Source: GCA-003244245 sp036521655
GTDB taxonomy: Bacteria; Actinomycetota; Actinomycetes; Mycobacteriales; Pseudonocardiaceae
Length of the DNA stretch: 8,668 nucleotides
Reading direction: 5' to 3'
NCBI GenBank assembly: GCA_036521655.1
Contig: DATDHI010000394.1
Location: forward strand, 1-8,668
This document shows positions 1 through 6,590 of the stretch, in pieces. The notes under the pieces were generated by a model. The model was not told the DNA's origin. It searched no databases and saw only the letters and a program-made list of their open reading frames with translations. A program made the position numbers and the translations under genes. Each line of letters begins with the position of its first letter. Within the stretch, counting starts at the first letter, position 1.

Positions 1-1284
1 CCGGTCGACTGGACGGGCTACGGGGTCACGTTCGACAACCCCTCCGGCCAGCCGCCGTATCGCAGCCCGCGCATCACCCTGAGCGCCGACGGCACGTTCG
101 TTGACGAGGTACGCATCGATCCGCGCGCCATCTCGCGGTTCACCATCGAGCTGACCGATGCCGCCGGCACCCGCCAGAAGCTCTCGCCCGACACGCTGTC
201 GATCACCCATAGTGACGTCGAGTTCGGCGGCGCGGTCCTTACCTCGTCGCTGGGCATCGGGCAGGCCGATGGCACCTTCGCACCGATGCTCCGCAAGGGA
301 ACCGCCTTGCCGGCCAGCACCCGGGAGACCTACCGGACCAGCATCGCGCTGCGCCGCTCCGATTCGGGCCGCTCCGATTCGGGCCGCTCCGACACCGAGT
401 CGGTGATCCGGATTCCGGTCGTGGAGGGGGAGCGCGCTCGCGCGGACCGCAACCTTGCGGTCGGGATGGTGGAGATCCGGCCCAAGGATGTCCGGATCGA
501 TCTTCCGGCCGGCAGCGACGTCGAGGTGACGTTCGAGATCGACAAGTCCCGGCTGGTCACCGTCGTCGTCGATGTTCCGCTCGTGCAGGAGCAGTTCGAG
601 GCGGAGATGGACCTCTCCAACGTCCGGCCGCCGAGTCCGCAGGAGCTGCAACGCCGGCTGGCCAACGCTGAAGCGAGATTGACTCGGCTGCGCGGTGCAC
701 CCGGCTCGGGCCCTGCGCGGGGACACCTGGCGAAGATCGAAGAAGAGGGTACCGTCGAGAACACCCGGAACGAGGTGCGCGCGGCATGGGGCGACCTGGG
801 TGCCGCAGCGGTCAGTGAGAAGCGGCTGCGGGACCTGAACGCGCAGCTCGACGACGTCGAGGATGCGGTGGAGCTGCCGCGGCTGCTGCACGACCTGCAG
901 CAGGTGCTCGACGACTGCGCCGATCTCGTCGGCCGATCCGGCGACGCCGCCGACCGCAGGGAACTCGCCGATCTCCAGAGCCGGGCGCGCACCGCGATCC
1001 GGGATCAGGACCCGGTCACTGCCCGGACCCAGCTCGATCGCGCCCGGGAACTCCTGGTCGATCTGTGGCGACGGACCGACGAGTGGGACATCGTGCTGTT
1101 CAACGCCTTGCGCGCGATGCGCGCCGAGCTCCAGCCCACCGCGAAAGCCGACAGCCTCATCCGCGAGGGTGAGCGGGCCATCGCCCAGGGCGACCGGGCA
1201 GCGCTGGGCGGCGTCAATGAGCGGTTACGCCGGCTTGTCCCGTCAGATCGGGCAGATCTCATCGGCGGAGTGAACAAGCCGTGA
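1..1284 (+). CDS. Atypical Hsp70 (DnaK-like) chaperone, C-terminal part, 5' end outside window
   Basis: The frame is open from base 1 to the TGA at 1282-1284, giving 427 visible codons; the ATPase domain must lie upstream. Visible residues 1-75 form a beta-rich stretch not found in classical DnaK. Residues about 78-195 match the Hsp70 substrate-binding beta-sandwich: SLGIGQADGTF followed by LRKGTALPAS resembles the DnaK SLGIE...RNTTIP region, PVVEGERARADRN (from about residue 139) resembles the VYQGERAMAADN region, and DVEVTFEIDKS resembles the IEVTFDIDANG strand. From about residue 205 to the end the protein is almost entirely helical and charged, far longer than a normal DnaK lid, and there is no EEVD-type tail. 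Actinobacterial 'Hsp70 family protein' members with an extra beta domain and a helical tail are the best family match from memory. It would act in the cytoplasm as an ATP-dependent folding factor, possibly for the membrane proteins encoded next. The family call is good; the client is unknown. Confidence 0.85.
   Translation, partial: PVDWTGYGVTFDNPSGQPPYRSPRITLSADGTFVDEVRIDPRAISRFTIELTDAAGTRQKLSPDTLSITHSDVEFGGAVLTSSLGIGQADGTFAPMLRKGTALPASTRETYRTSIALRRSDSGRSDSGRSDTESVIRIPVVEGERARADRNLAVGMVEIRPKDVRIDLPAGSDVEVTFEIDKSRLVTVVVDVPLVQEQFEAEMDLSNVRPPSPQELQRRLANAEARLTRLRGAPGSGPARGHLAKIEEEGTVENTRNEVRAAWGDLGAAAVSEKRLRDLNAQLDDVEDAVELPRLLHDLQQVLDDCADLVGRSGDAADRRELADLQSRARTAIRDQDPVTARTQLDRARELLVDLWRRTDEWDIVLFNALRAMRAELQPTAKADSLIREGERAIAQGDRAALGGVNERLRRLVPSDRADLIGGVNKP
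354..391 (+). repeat. 15-bp in-frame tandem repeat in the Hsp70-like gene
   Basis: The unit CCGCTCCGATTCGGG occurs twice exactly (354-368, 369-383), followed by eight more matching bases. It encodes RSDSG-RSDSG-RSD, a hydrophilic insertion in a loop of the substrate-binding domain, just before the strand leading to PVVEGER. Because the period is a multiple of three, copy-number change would keep the frame. Confidence 0.9.
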
Positions 1285-1898
1285 ATGACACCCTGGGTGC
1301 TGAACTCATCGCCGCCCGCGCATGCTCCGCGGCCCGCGGGGGTGACCTTGACGGGGCGGAGCGGTTGCTGCGCGACCTTGATGCCACCGCCGACCCGAGC
1401 GCCGCTCACCTGGACCTGCTGGCCAGAGTCCATGCCCAGCGGGGGAACATCGCGGATGCCGACGAGTGCTGGGCCCGGGTCCAGGCCAGCGACCCGGACA
1501 ACCCAGCCGCCGCAGCCGGACGGAAGTTGATCTCCGAGATCTCCGCAGGCCGGCGCCGCGCCCGGCCGGTGCTCCGCTCAGGACGGGTCGGCCTGATCGC
1601 AGCGTGCGCGGTCGTGGTCGGGGCAGCTATCTGGGTCGGTGGTCTGATTGCCGACGGTGTCGCGTCGCCCGCCGGCCTTGGTCCGGGAGGCGACATTGCG
1701 GCGGCGCGCAGCCAGACCCGCCGTGCTGACGCCCTCGCCCAGCAACTCGCCGCGCTGCAGGCCGAGCACGCGAACGAGGTAGCGCGCCACGCCGCCGATC
1801 GACGAACTCGCCCAGCACCTGGCACTTCCCGGTGTGCGGGTAGACAAGCAACCCGACGGCGTCCAGGTGGTATTCGACCAGGGCCTGTTTCTCCCTGA
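1281..1898 (+). CDS. TPR-like / single-TM membrane protein, N-terminal half of a frame-split gene
   Basis: The GTG at 1281 overlaps the Hsp70 stop (GTGA) and has GGCGGAG at 1264-1270 ten bases upstream. Residues 1-85 are Ala-rich helical pairs of TPR type (AARACSAARGGDLDGAERLL, then LARVHAQRGNIADADECWAR followed by DPDNPAA). Residues about 103-125 form one transmembrane helix (VGLIAACAVVVGAAIWVGGL) after an RRR-containing basic segment, so the TPR part should be cytoplasmic. Residues about 139-172 (ADALAQQLAALQAEHANEVA) look like a coiled coil. After about residue 172 the frame becomes Arg/Pro-rich with poor GC-rich third positions up to the TGA at 1896-1898. That tail is probably not genuine, because the sensible continuation (IDELAQHLALPG) lies in the frame of the next entry. 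The intact protein would be about 307 residues: cytoplasmic TPR, one helix, and an external OmpA-like domain. TPR assignment is by eye. Confidence 0.7.
   Translation: MNDTLGAELIAARACSAARGGDLDGAERLLRDLDATADPSAAHLDLLARVHAQRGNIADADECWARVQASDPDNPAAAAGRKLISEISAGRRRARPVLRSGRVGLIAACAVVVGAAIWVGGLIADGVASPAGLGPGGDIAAARSQTRRADALAQQLAALQAEHANEVARHAADRRTRPAPGTSRCAGRQATRRRPGGIRPGPVSP
1786..1806 (+). other. Apparent +1 frameshift inside the TPR/OmpA-like gene
   Basis: Upstream of about 1790 the coding frame is that of the GTG at 1281. From about 1798 the coding frame is the one read from 1783 (open after a TAG at 1780-1782). Removing one C from the CGCCGCCGATCG tract joins them as RHAA-IDELAQHLALPG, continuing the helical/coiled-coil character into the OmpA-like domain. 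I see no recognised slippery sequence with a stop codon, so a mutation or a sequencing error is more likely than programmed frameshifting. Confidence 0.7.
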
Positions 1899-2205
1899 CA
1901 GTGACCGGCTGACTCCGGCTGGGGCGGCGAAGCTCGCTGAGCTGGGCGTCCGGCTGGCTGGACGGGAGGTGTCGATCACGCTGGTCGGCCACGCCGTCGC
2001 GGTGCCCGGCGGACCTGCCACGGGAGGATCCGTCGTAGGCCAGTGGCGCGCGGCCGCCGCAGCACAAGCACTGGCCGATGGCAGCGGATTGCCCCTGACC
2101 GCCTTCACCCTTGTGGCCGCGGACCAGGCTCAGGGCCCATTCCCCGACCCGGCGCGAAACCGCACGGTGACCCTGCACATCGCGCCCAACGTCAAGATCC
2201 ACTAG
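1834..2205 (+). CDS. OmpA-like domain, C-terminal half of the frame-split membrane protein
   Basis: This frame is open from 1783; the GTG at 1834 is only the first possible start in it and has no good ribosome binding site, so I think it belongs to the gene starting at 1281. The 123 residues from 1834 read as an OmpA-type C-terminal domain: a VVFDQGLFLPDSDRLTPAG opening strand and turn, a helix AAKLAELGVRL, the strand ISITLVGH-type core (VSITLVGHAVAV), a helix with WRAAAAAQAL, then ARNRTVTLHI where the family has NRRVEI. The usual GHTD peptidoglycan-contact motif reads GHAV, so the diaminopimelate-binding Asp is missing, while the Arg of the LSxxRA-like helix is kept (WRA). The domain would sit outside the membrane, near or on the cell wall. 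It could still act as a wall- or partner-binding module. A stand-alone protein from GTG 1834 would lack any export signal, another reason to join it to the upstream half. Confidence 0.65.
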   Translation: MRVDKQPDGVQVVFDQGLFLPDSDRLTPAGAAKLAELGVRLAGREVSITLVGHAVAVPGGPATGGSVVGQWRAAAAAQALADGSGLPLTAFTLVAADQAQGPFPDPARNRTVTLHIAPNVKIH

Positions 2206-2207
2206 CC

Positions 2208-2212
2208 GGAGG
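2208..2212 (+). promoter_or_regulatory. Ribosome binding site GGAGG of the 26-codon ORF
   Basis: GGAGG lies five bases before the ATG at 2218, directly after the TAG (2203-2205) of the OmpA-like gene. It is one of the best Shine-Dalgarno matches in the window and is the main reason for calling the small ORF. Confidence 0.55.
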
Positions 2213-2217
2213 CACCG

Positions 2218-2298
2218 ATGCGTTTGGCCAGGATCTGCGCAGTGATTGCCGATGATGCTGGCACAATGGCGCCCGGTAACTCCGGGGTGCAGCGTTGA
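2218..2298 (+). CDS. 26-codon small ORF coupled to the kinase start (leader peptide?)
   Basis: ATG at 2218 has a GGAGG five bases upstream and runs 26 codons (begins MRLARICAVIADDAG) to the TGA at 2296-2298. That stop overlaps the TTG start of the kinase gene as TTGA, the same kind of four-base overlap as between the Hsp70 gene and the TPR gene (GTGA). A ribosome ending here would be placed on the kinase start, so the simplest role is translational coupling. I recognise no family. The composition is unremarkable, with no clear signal peptide or helix. It could also be a chance ORF: it is short, and the support is only the ribosome site and the overlap. Confidence 0.4.
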   Translation: MRLARICAVIADDAGTMAPGNSGVQR

Positions 2299-5200
2299 CG
2301 AAGGGAGCCAAGGGGGTGGTTGCCGGCGTCGGCGGTCATGTCGCGGGGTATCGCATCGACGCGCTGGTCGGCCGGGGCGGCGGCGGCATGGTATATCGGG
2401 CGACGCACCGGCATCTGGGGCGGACCGACGCGCTGAAGCTGCTGGCTCCTGACTTAGCTCTCGACCGGGCCTTTCAGCGCCGCTTCGAGCGCGAGGCGAT
2501 GATGGCCGCCGCGCTGGACCATCCGCACATCGTGCCTGTGTATGACGCCGGCGAGGCCGACGGGGTGCTATACCTGGCGATGCGCTTGGTCGAAGGTCCC
2601 GATCTCGCGACGATGATCCACACCAACGGGCCGTTGGATCCGGAGCGGACCTGCGTGATCCTACGCCAGGTCGCCTCAGCTCTGGATACAGCCCACGAAA
2701 AGGGCCTTGTTCATCGCGATGTCAAGCCAGGGAACATCCTGATTGATAGCGTCGCCAACGCGGGTCGGGGAGAACATGCTTATCTTTCCGACTTCGGCCT
2801 GACCCGGCAATTCACGGGGACCGCACTCAGCGGCACCATGGTCACCGGCACGCCGTGTTATATGGCTCCCGAGCGGTTTCGCGGAGTTCCGACGGCGCCG
2901 GCGATCGACGTGTACGGGCTGGGCTGCGTCGCCTACGCGTGCCTCACCGGCACTCCGCCCTTCAACGGCGACAGCTTCGAGTCCGTCATGGCCGCCCATC
3001 TCTCCGCGGAGCCGCCCACGATCAGCGGCCCCCTCGGCCTTCCTGCCCAGGTGGATACAGTCCTCGCGAAAGCCATCGCGAAGGAACCCGCCGATCGCTA
3101 CCGCAGTTGCGGCGCGTTTGCCGCGGCGCTGTATGACGCGATCCATGCCCGTCCGGTTGTGGCGCCGGTTGCGGCACAGACGACGTGGGCGCCCCTGACG
3201 CCCGCTGCCTCCGCCGCACGCACCGATGGGCCGCCAATGGCCACAGCGCCGGTTTCCACAGCGCCGGTTTCCACACCGACCATCTGGACCACCAAACGTC
3301 GCAAGCTCATCGGCGTCGGCGCGGTCGCCGCCGTTCTCGTCGTCGCACTGGTCGCGCTCGGCTTGCTGGTGATCGGCTGGCCGGGCCAGACTCTGGCGAC
3401 AGAGACCCGGTTGATCGGACAAGTTGCTGAGGTAGCCATCGACCCGGCGGGTGGCGTGTATCTCAGCACAATCGGCGATGATCACCGCATTTTCAAGGTG
3501 GAGCAGTCGGGAACGATCAGGACGATCGCAGGCACCGGCACCAAGGGCGATTCAGGTGACGGTGGTCCTGCTACCGATGCACGGTTATGGATGCCGGAGG
3601 GGCTTGCCGTGGGTGCGGGTAACCTCTATGTGGCTGACACCGGTAACAATCGGATTCGAAAGATCGACCCAGCTGGCACGATCACGACAATTGCCGGCAA
3701 CGGCACGAAGGGCTCAACTGGGGATGGTGGCCCGGCCGTGCTGGCCCAGTTGTCGTATCCGATAGACGTCGCCTTCGACCGTAGCGGCAATCTCTATGTT
3801 GCCGAGTCCACCGGCAAGCGAATCCGGAAGATCGACCCGAACGGCCTCATCAGCACGGTCGCAGGGACCGGTGACGAGGGCTTCTCCGGCGACGGCGGCC
3901 CGGCCACGCGGGCCCAGCTCGGCTATCCGACGGCTCTGGCTGTGGATGATTCGGGCAACCTGTACATCTCTGACAATGCTAACCAGCGGGTCCGCAAGGT
4001 CGATGCGGCAGGCACGATCACGACGGTCGCCGGCAACGGGCACCCAGGGCTTGCCGGCGATGGCGGGCCAGCCGCCGCAGCCGAGCTGAGCTACCCGAAC
4101 GGTCTCGACCTGGATCGGGCGGGCAGCCTCTACATCGCGGACAGTGGCAACAATCGGATCCGCAAGATGGACGTCGGCGGCAGGATCAGCACGGTAGCGG
4201 GCATCGGTATCCGGGGCTTCGCGGGCGACGGTGGGCCCGCGATGACGGCTCAACTCGCCGCGCCGGTGGCGGTGGCGGTCGATCGGGACGGCAATATCCA
4301 CGTAGGGGACCGAAGCCACCGGGTCCGCAAGGTCGATCAGAACGGCACCATCACCACCTTCGCCGGCACAGGTCCCGCCTATCCTGGCGACGGTCTCCCG
4401 GCTACCCAAGCCTCTCTCAATGGCCCTCACTTCGCCGACGTCGACAAGGACGGCAGGCTTTACATCGCCGACTCCGGCAATCACCGGATCCGCCGGGTGG
4501 AACAGGGCGGCACCATCACCACGATTGCGGGAAACGGCAGACCCGGGTACTCGGGTGACGGCGGGCTGGCCACCGACGCACAGCTCAACTATCCAGGCAA
4601 CCTCGTGGTCGACCCCGCCGGCAATGTCTACATCGCGGACTCGGAAAATCACCGCGTTCGCAAGGTGACCCCGGACGGCAAGATCACGACGATCGCCGGG
4701 TTGGGTGGGGGCAGCTTCTCCGGTGACAACGGTCCGGCCAAGGCGGCCGATCTGCGTTTTCCGGAAGGTCTAGCGCTCGGTAGTGACGGCAGCCTGTACG
4801 TGGGCGAAAGCGGGAACGACCGGATCCGCCGAATCGACCCAGCGGGAATTATCACGACGGTGGTCGGCGACGGGAACAGGGGGTTCGCTGGTGACGGCGG
4901 TCCCGCTGTCCAAGCGCAGCTCTACAGCCCAACCAAGATCGATATCGATGGTGCCGGTGATCTCTACATCGCCGACCACTCGAACAGCCGAATCCGCCGA
5001 GTCGATCCGGCGGGCAAGATTACCACAGTGGCGGGGAACGGCACGATGGGGTTCGCTGGCGACGGCGGCCCAGCCCGTGCCGCGCAGCTTAGCCACGTGC
5101 GGGCGGTAGCGGTGGACAATGCGGGCAGCCTCTACATCGCGGACACCGATAACAACCGCATCCGCAAGGTCGACCCCGGCGGCAGGATCACCACGATCGC

Positions 5201-5384
5201 CGGTGACGGCTTTGCGGGATCCTCGGGCGACGGTGGCCCCGCGACCGCGGCAGAGCTCAATACCCCCTTAGGCGTCAGCATCGCGGCCACCGGCGAGGTG
5301 TACGTCGCCGAAGGCGAGCGGATCCGCAAGATCGATGCTGCCGGGATCATCACCACGGTCGCCGGCCCACCCACCGAGAGCTAG
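2295..5384 (+). CDS. Transmembrane Ser/Thr protein kinase with 12-unit NHL beta-propeller sensor region (PknD-like layout)
   Basis: The protein has 1029 residues from the TTG at 2295. A GTG at 2316 with AAGGGAG at 2301-2307 is an alternative start giving 1022 residues. Residues 18-283 are a complete Hanks-type kinase: glycine loop GRGGGGMVY (26-34), Lys48 in DALKLL, Glu67 in the C-helix, HRDVKPGN (140-147), DFG (166-168), Thr181/Thr184 in the activation loop like the paired Thr of PknB, MAPE (190-193) and DVYGLG (205-210). All catalytic residues are present. A Pro/Ala/Thr linker (285-334) leads to WTTKRRK and one helix at about 338-361. The outer part (374-1024) is 12 units of about 56 residues with consensus D-x-x-G-x-LY-x-AD-x-x-x-N-R-I-R-K-x-D-x-x-G-x-I-T-T-x-A-G and a GDGGPA linker, typical of NHL propellers. 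The layout matches mycobacterial PknD, whose propeller has six blades and shorter repeats. It should phosphorylate cytoplasmic proteins in response to an external ligand; neither is known. The neighbours (chaperone, OmpA-like protein) are possible substrates or partners. Confidence 0.93.
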   Translation: MTKGAKGVVAGVGGHVAGYRIDALVGRGGGGMVYRATHRHLGRTDALKLLAPDLALDRAFQRRFEREAMMAAALDHPHIVPVYDAGEADGVLYLAMRLVEGPDLATMIHTNGPLDPERTCVILRQVASALDTAHEKGLVHRDVKPGNILIDSVANAGRGEHAYLSDFGLTRQFTGTALSGTMVTGTPCYMAPERFRGVPTAPAIDVYGLGCVAYACLTGTPPFNGDSFESVMAAHLSAEPPTISGPLGLPAQVDTVLAKAIAKEPADRYRSCGAFAAALYDAIHARPVVAPVAAQTTWAPLTPAASAARTDGPPMATAPVSTAPVSTPTIWTTKRRKLIGVGAVAAVLVVALVALGLLVIGWPGQTLATETRLIGQVAEVAIDPAGGVYLSTIGDDHRIFKVEQSGTIRTIAGTGTKGDSGDGGPATDARLWMPEGLAVGAGNLYVADTGNNRIRKIDPAGTITTIAGNGTKGSTGDGGPAVLAQLSYPIDVAFDRSGNLYVAESTGKRIRKIDPNGLISTVAGTGDEGFSGDGGPATRAQLGYPTALAVDDSGNLYISDNANQRVRKVDAAGTITTVAGNGHPGLAGDGGPAAAAELSYPNGLDLDRAGSLYIADSGNNRIRKMDVGGRISTVAGIGIRGFAGDGGPAMTAQLAAPVAVAVDRDGNIHVGDRSHRVRKVDQNGTITTFAGTGPAYPGDGLPATQASLNGPHFADVDKDGRLYIADSGNHRIRRVEQGGTITTIAGNGRPGYSGDGGLATDAQLNYPGNLVVDPAGNVYIADSENHRVRKVTPDGKITTIAGLGGGSFSGDNGPAKAADLRFPEGLALGSDGSLYVGESGNDRIRRIDPAGIITTVVGDGNRGFAGDGGPAVQAQLYSPTKIDIDGAGDLYIADHSNSRIRRVDPAGKITTVAGNGTMGFAGDGGPARAAQLSHVRAVAVDNAGSLYIADTDNNRIRKVDPGGRITTIAGDGFAGSSGDGGPATAAELNTPLGVSIAATGEVYVAEGERIRKIDAAGIITTVAGPPTES
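2301..2307 (+). promoter_or_regulatory. Possible internal ribosome binding site for the alternative kinase start
   Basis: AAGGGAG ends eight bases before the GTG at 2316, in frame with the kinase. It is a better Shine-Dalgarno match than anything in front of the TTG at 2295, where only GGGGTG at 2284-2289 is near. Initiation could therefore be at 2316 independently of, or together with, coupled initiation at 2295. The kinase domain is complete from either start. Confidence 0.4.
3241..3270 (+). repeat. 15-bp exact tandem duplication in the kinase linker
   Basis: CCACAGCGCCGGTTT occurs twice back to back (3241-3255, 3256-3270) and a third copy begins (CCACACCG). It encodes TAPVS-TAPVS in the Pro/Ala/Thr-rich stretch between the kinase domain and the transmembrane helix. 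The period preserves frame, so copy number could vary the linker length. Confidence 0.9.
3414..5366 (+). repeat. Twelve NHL-type beta-propeller units (period about 168 bp)
   Basis: Twelve units can be counted by the pattern of a GVAVD-like strand, LYVAD-like strand, RIRKID-like strand and ITTVAG-like strand. The first begins VAEVAID (residue about 378) and the last ends IITTVAG (1024). Units are joined by a Gly-rich linker with GDGGPA followed by AQL-x-YP. The sixth unit (VAVAVDRDGNIHVGDRSHRVRK) is one residue short and lacks the LYVAD core. The linker after it reads GDGLPA and begins with PAYP, so the array is least regular exactly at its midpoint. Twelve units would suit two six-bladed propellers; one larger propeller is the alternative. 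Confidence 0.85.
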
Positions 5385-5459
5385 CCCGTGCAACCCCGCG
5401 ATCGTCAGGGGTGTGCGACGGGCAACGTTTCGCCGCGTGCACTGGACGTCACACCGATC

Positions 5460-6590
5460 ATGTTCGATGCTCTCGGGGTGACCTCATCGCAGGACCACCA
5501 AGGCAGCCGGGTCGGCGTCCCCCGGGAGTCGCGCGACGGTGAGCGCCGGGTGGCGCTAGTGCCCAAGGCAGTCGAGAAGCTGATCAGCCGTGGATTGCAG
5601 GTCGTCGTCGAGTCCGGCGCCGGTGTCGGCGCGCTGATGCCCGACGAGCTGTTCATCGAGGCCGGCGCGACCATCGCCGACCCGTGGGACGCCGACGTGG
5701 TGGTCAAAGTGGCGCCCCCGACCGCCCAGGAGATCGGGCGGCTGCATCGCGAGGCAGTACTGATCGGGTTCCTGGCACCACGGTCGGACCCCGAGATCGC
5801 CGAGGCGCTGCGGGCAGCCGGCGTGACCGCCTTCGCGATGGAAGCGGTCCCCCGGATCTCCCGCGCGCAGTCAATGGACGCGCTGTCCTCACAGGCCAAC
5901 GTGGCCGGGTACAAGGCGGTGCTGCTGGCCGCCGACCTGTCCACCCGGTTCTTCCCGATGCTCACCACTGCCGCGGGCACCGTGAAGCCGGCGAATGCGC
6001 TGATACTTGGCGTCGGCGTCGCCGGGTTGCAGGCGCTGGCCACCGCCAAGCGCCTGGGGGCCCGGACCACCGGCTACGACGTGCGGCCCGAAGTCGCCGA
6101 CCAGGTGCGTTCGCTGGGCGCGAGGTGGCTCGACCTGGGCATCGAGGCGGTCGGCGAGGGCGGCTACGCCCGCGAGCTGACCGATGACGAACGGGCCGAG
6201 CAGAAGCAGCGGCTGACCGAGGCGACCACCGGGTTCGATGTCGTGATCACCACGGCTCTGGTGCCGGGGCGCAAGGCCCCGATCCTGGTCACCGCCGAGG
6301 CGGTGAAGGGGATGCGTCCGGGCAGCGTGATCGTGGACCTGGCCGGAGAGACCGGCGGCAACTGCGAGCTGACCGAACCGGGCCAGACCGTGGTGCGACA
6401 CGATGTGACGATCGCCTCGCCGCTGAACCTGCCGGCCTCCATGCCCGAGCACGCCAGCGAGTTGTACGCCCGCAACGTGCAGTCGCTGCTGGAGCTGATG
6501 GTGGACGAGCAGGGCCGGCTGACACCGGATTCCGATGACGAGGTGCTGGTGCGCTCCTGCATCACCCGACGTGAAGGGGACAACGCCTGA
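5460..6590 (+). CDS. pntAa: NAD(P) transhydrogenase subunit alpha part 1 (NAD-binding domain I)
   Basis: This is the soluble NAD(H)-binding subunit of proton-translocating transhydrogenase, which passes hydride from NADH to the NADP domain of PntB. From the ATG at 5460 it has 376 residues, close to other split PntAa proteins. RVGVPRESRDGERRVALVPK corresponds to the very N-terminus of E. coli PntA (RIGIPRE...). SRAQSMDALSSQANVAGYKA lies at about 134-153, the Rossmann loop GVGVAG at about 184-189 with the acidic residue Asp207 after the second strand (GYDVRPEVADQV), and VITTALVPGRKAP and VDLAGETGGNCE follow. The protein ends after the domain I fold, with no membrane helices, as expected for the three-subunit type. 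The start is uncertain: the frame is open back to a GTG at 5388, GTG 5478 is also possible, and none has a strong ribosome site. I chose 5460 because it is the only ATG shortly before the conserved region. The product is cytoplasmic, membrane-associated. Confidence 0.93.
   Translation: MFDALGVTSSQDHQGSRVGVPRESRDGERRVALVPKAVEKLISRGLQVVVESGAGVGALMPDELFIEAGATIADPWDADVVVKVAPPTAQEIGRLHREAVLIGFLAPRSDPEIAEALRAAGVTAFAMEAVPRISRAQSMDALSSQANVAGYKAVLLAADLSTRFFPMLTTAAGTVKPANALILGVGVAGLQALATAKRLGARTTGYDVRPEVADQVRSLGARWLDLGIEAVGEGGYARELTDDERAEQKQRLTEATTGFDVVITTALVPGRKAPILVTAEAVKGMRPGSVIVDLAGETGGNCELTEPGQTVVRHDVTIASPLNLPASMPEHASELYARNVQSLLELMVDEQGRLTPDSDDEVLVRSCITRREGDNA

Noticed and set aside
330..992. 220-codon minus-strand frame opposite the Hsp70-like gene
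   Set aside because: Its composition is Ser/Arg-rich, typical of a GC-rich shadow frame, and it contradicts the clear Hsp70 motifs on the + strand.
1783..1898. Programmed +1 frameshifting
   Set aside because: The zero frame has no stop codon at the shift point and no known slippery codon pair; a simple one-base indel explains the data.
2224..2267. Promoter upstream of the kinase (TTGGCC or TTGCCG with CACAAT)
   Set aside because: The spacings are wrong (about 32 and 10 bases) and the region is better explained as a small coupled ORF.
3714..4652. 312-codon open frame on the minus strand across the NHL units
   Set aside because: It runs antisense to a clear, motif-rich repeat domain; the periodic GC-rich codons of the repeats keep the opposite frame open. 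It shows no domain of its own.
5385..5459. Promoter for the pnt operon
   Set aside because: I looked for -35/-10 pairs in the 75-base gap and found none that is convincing; the operon may use a non-standard promoter or read-through from the kinase gene.
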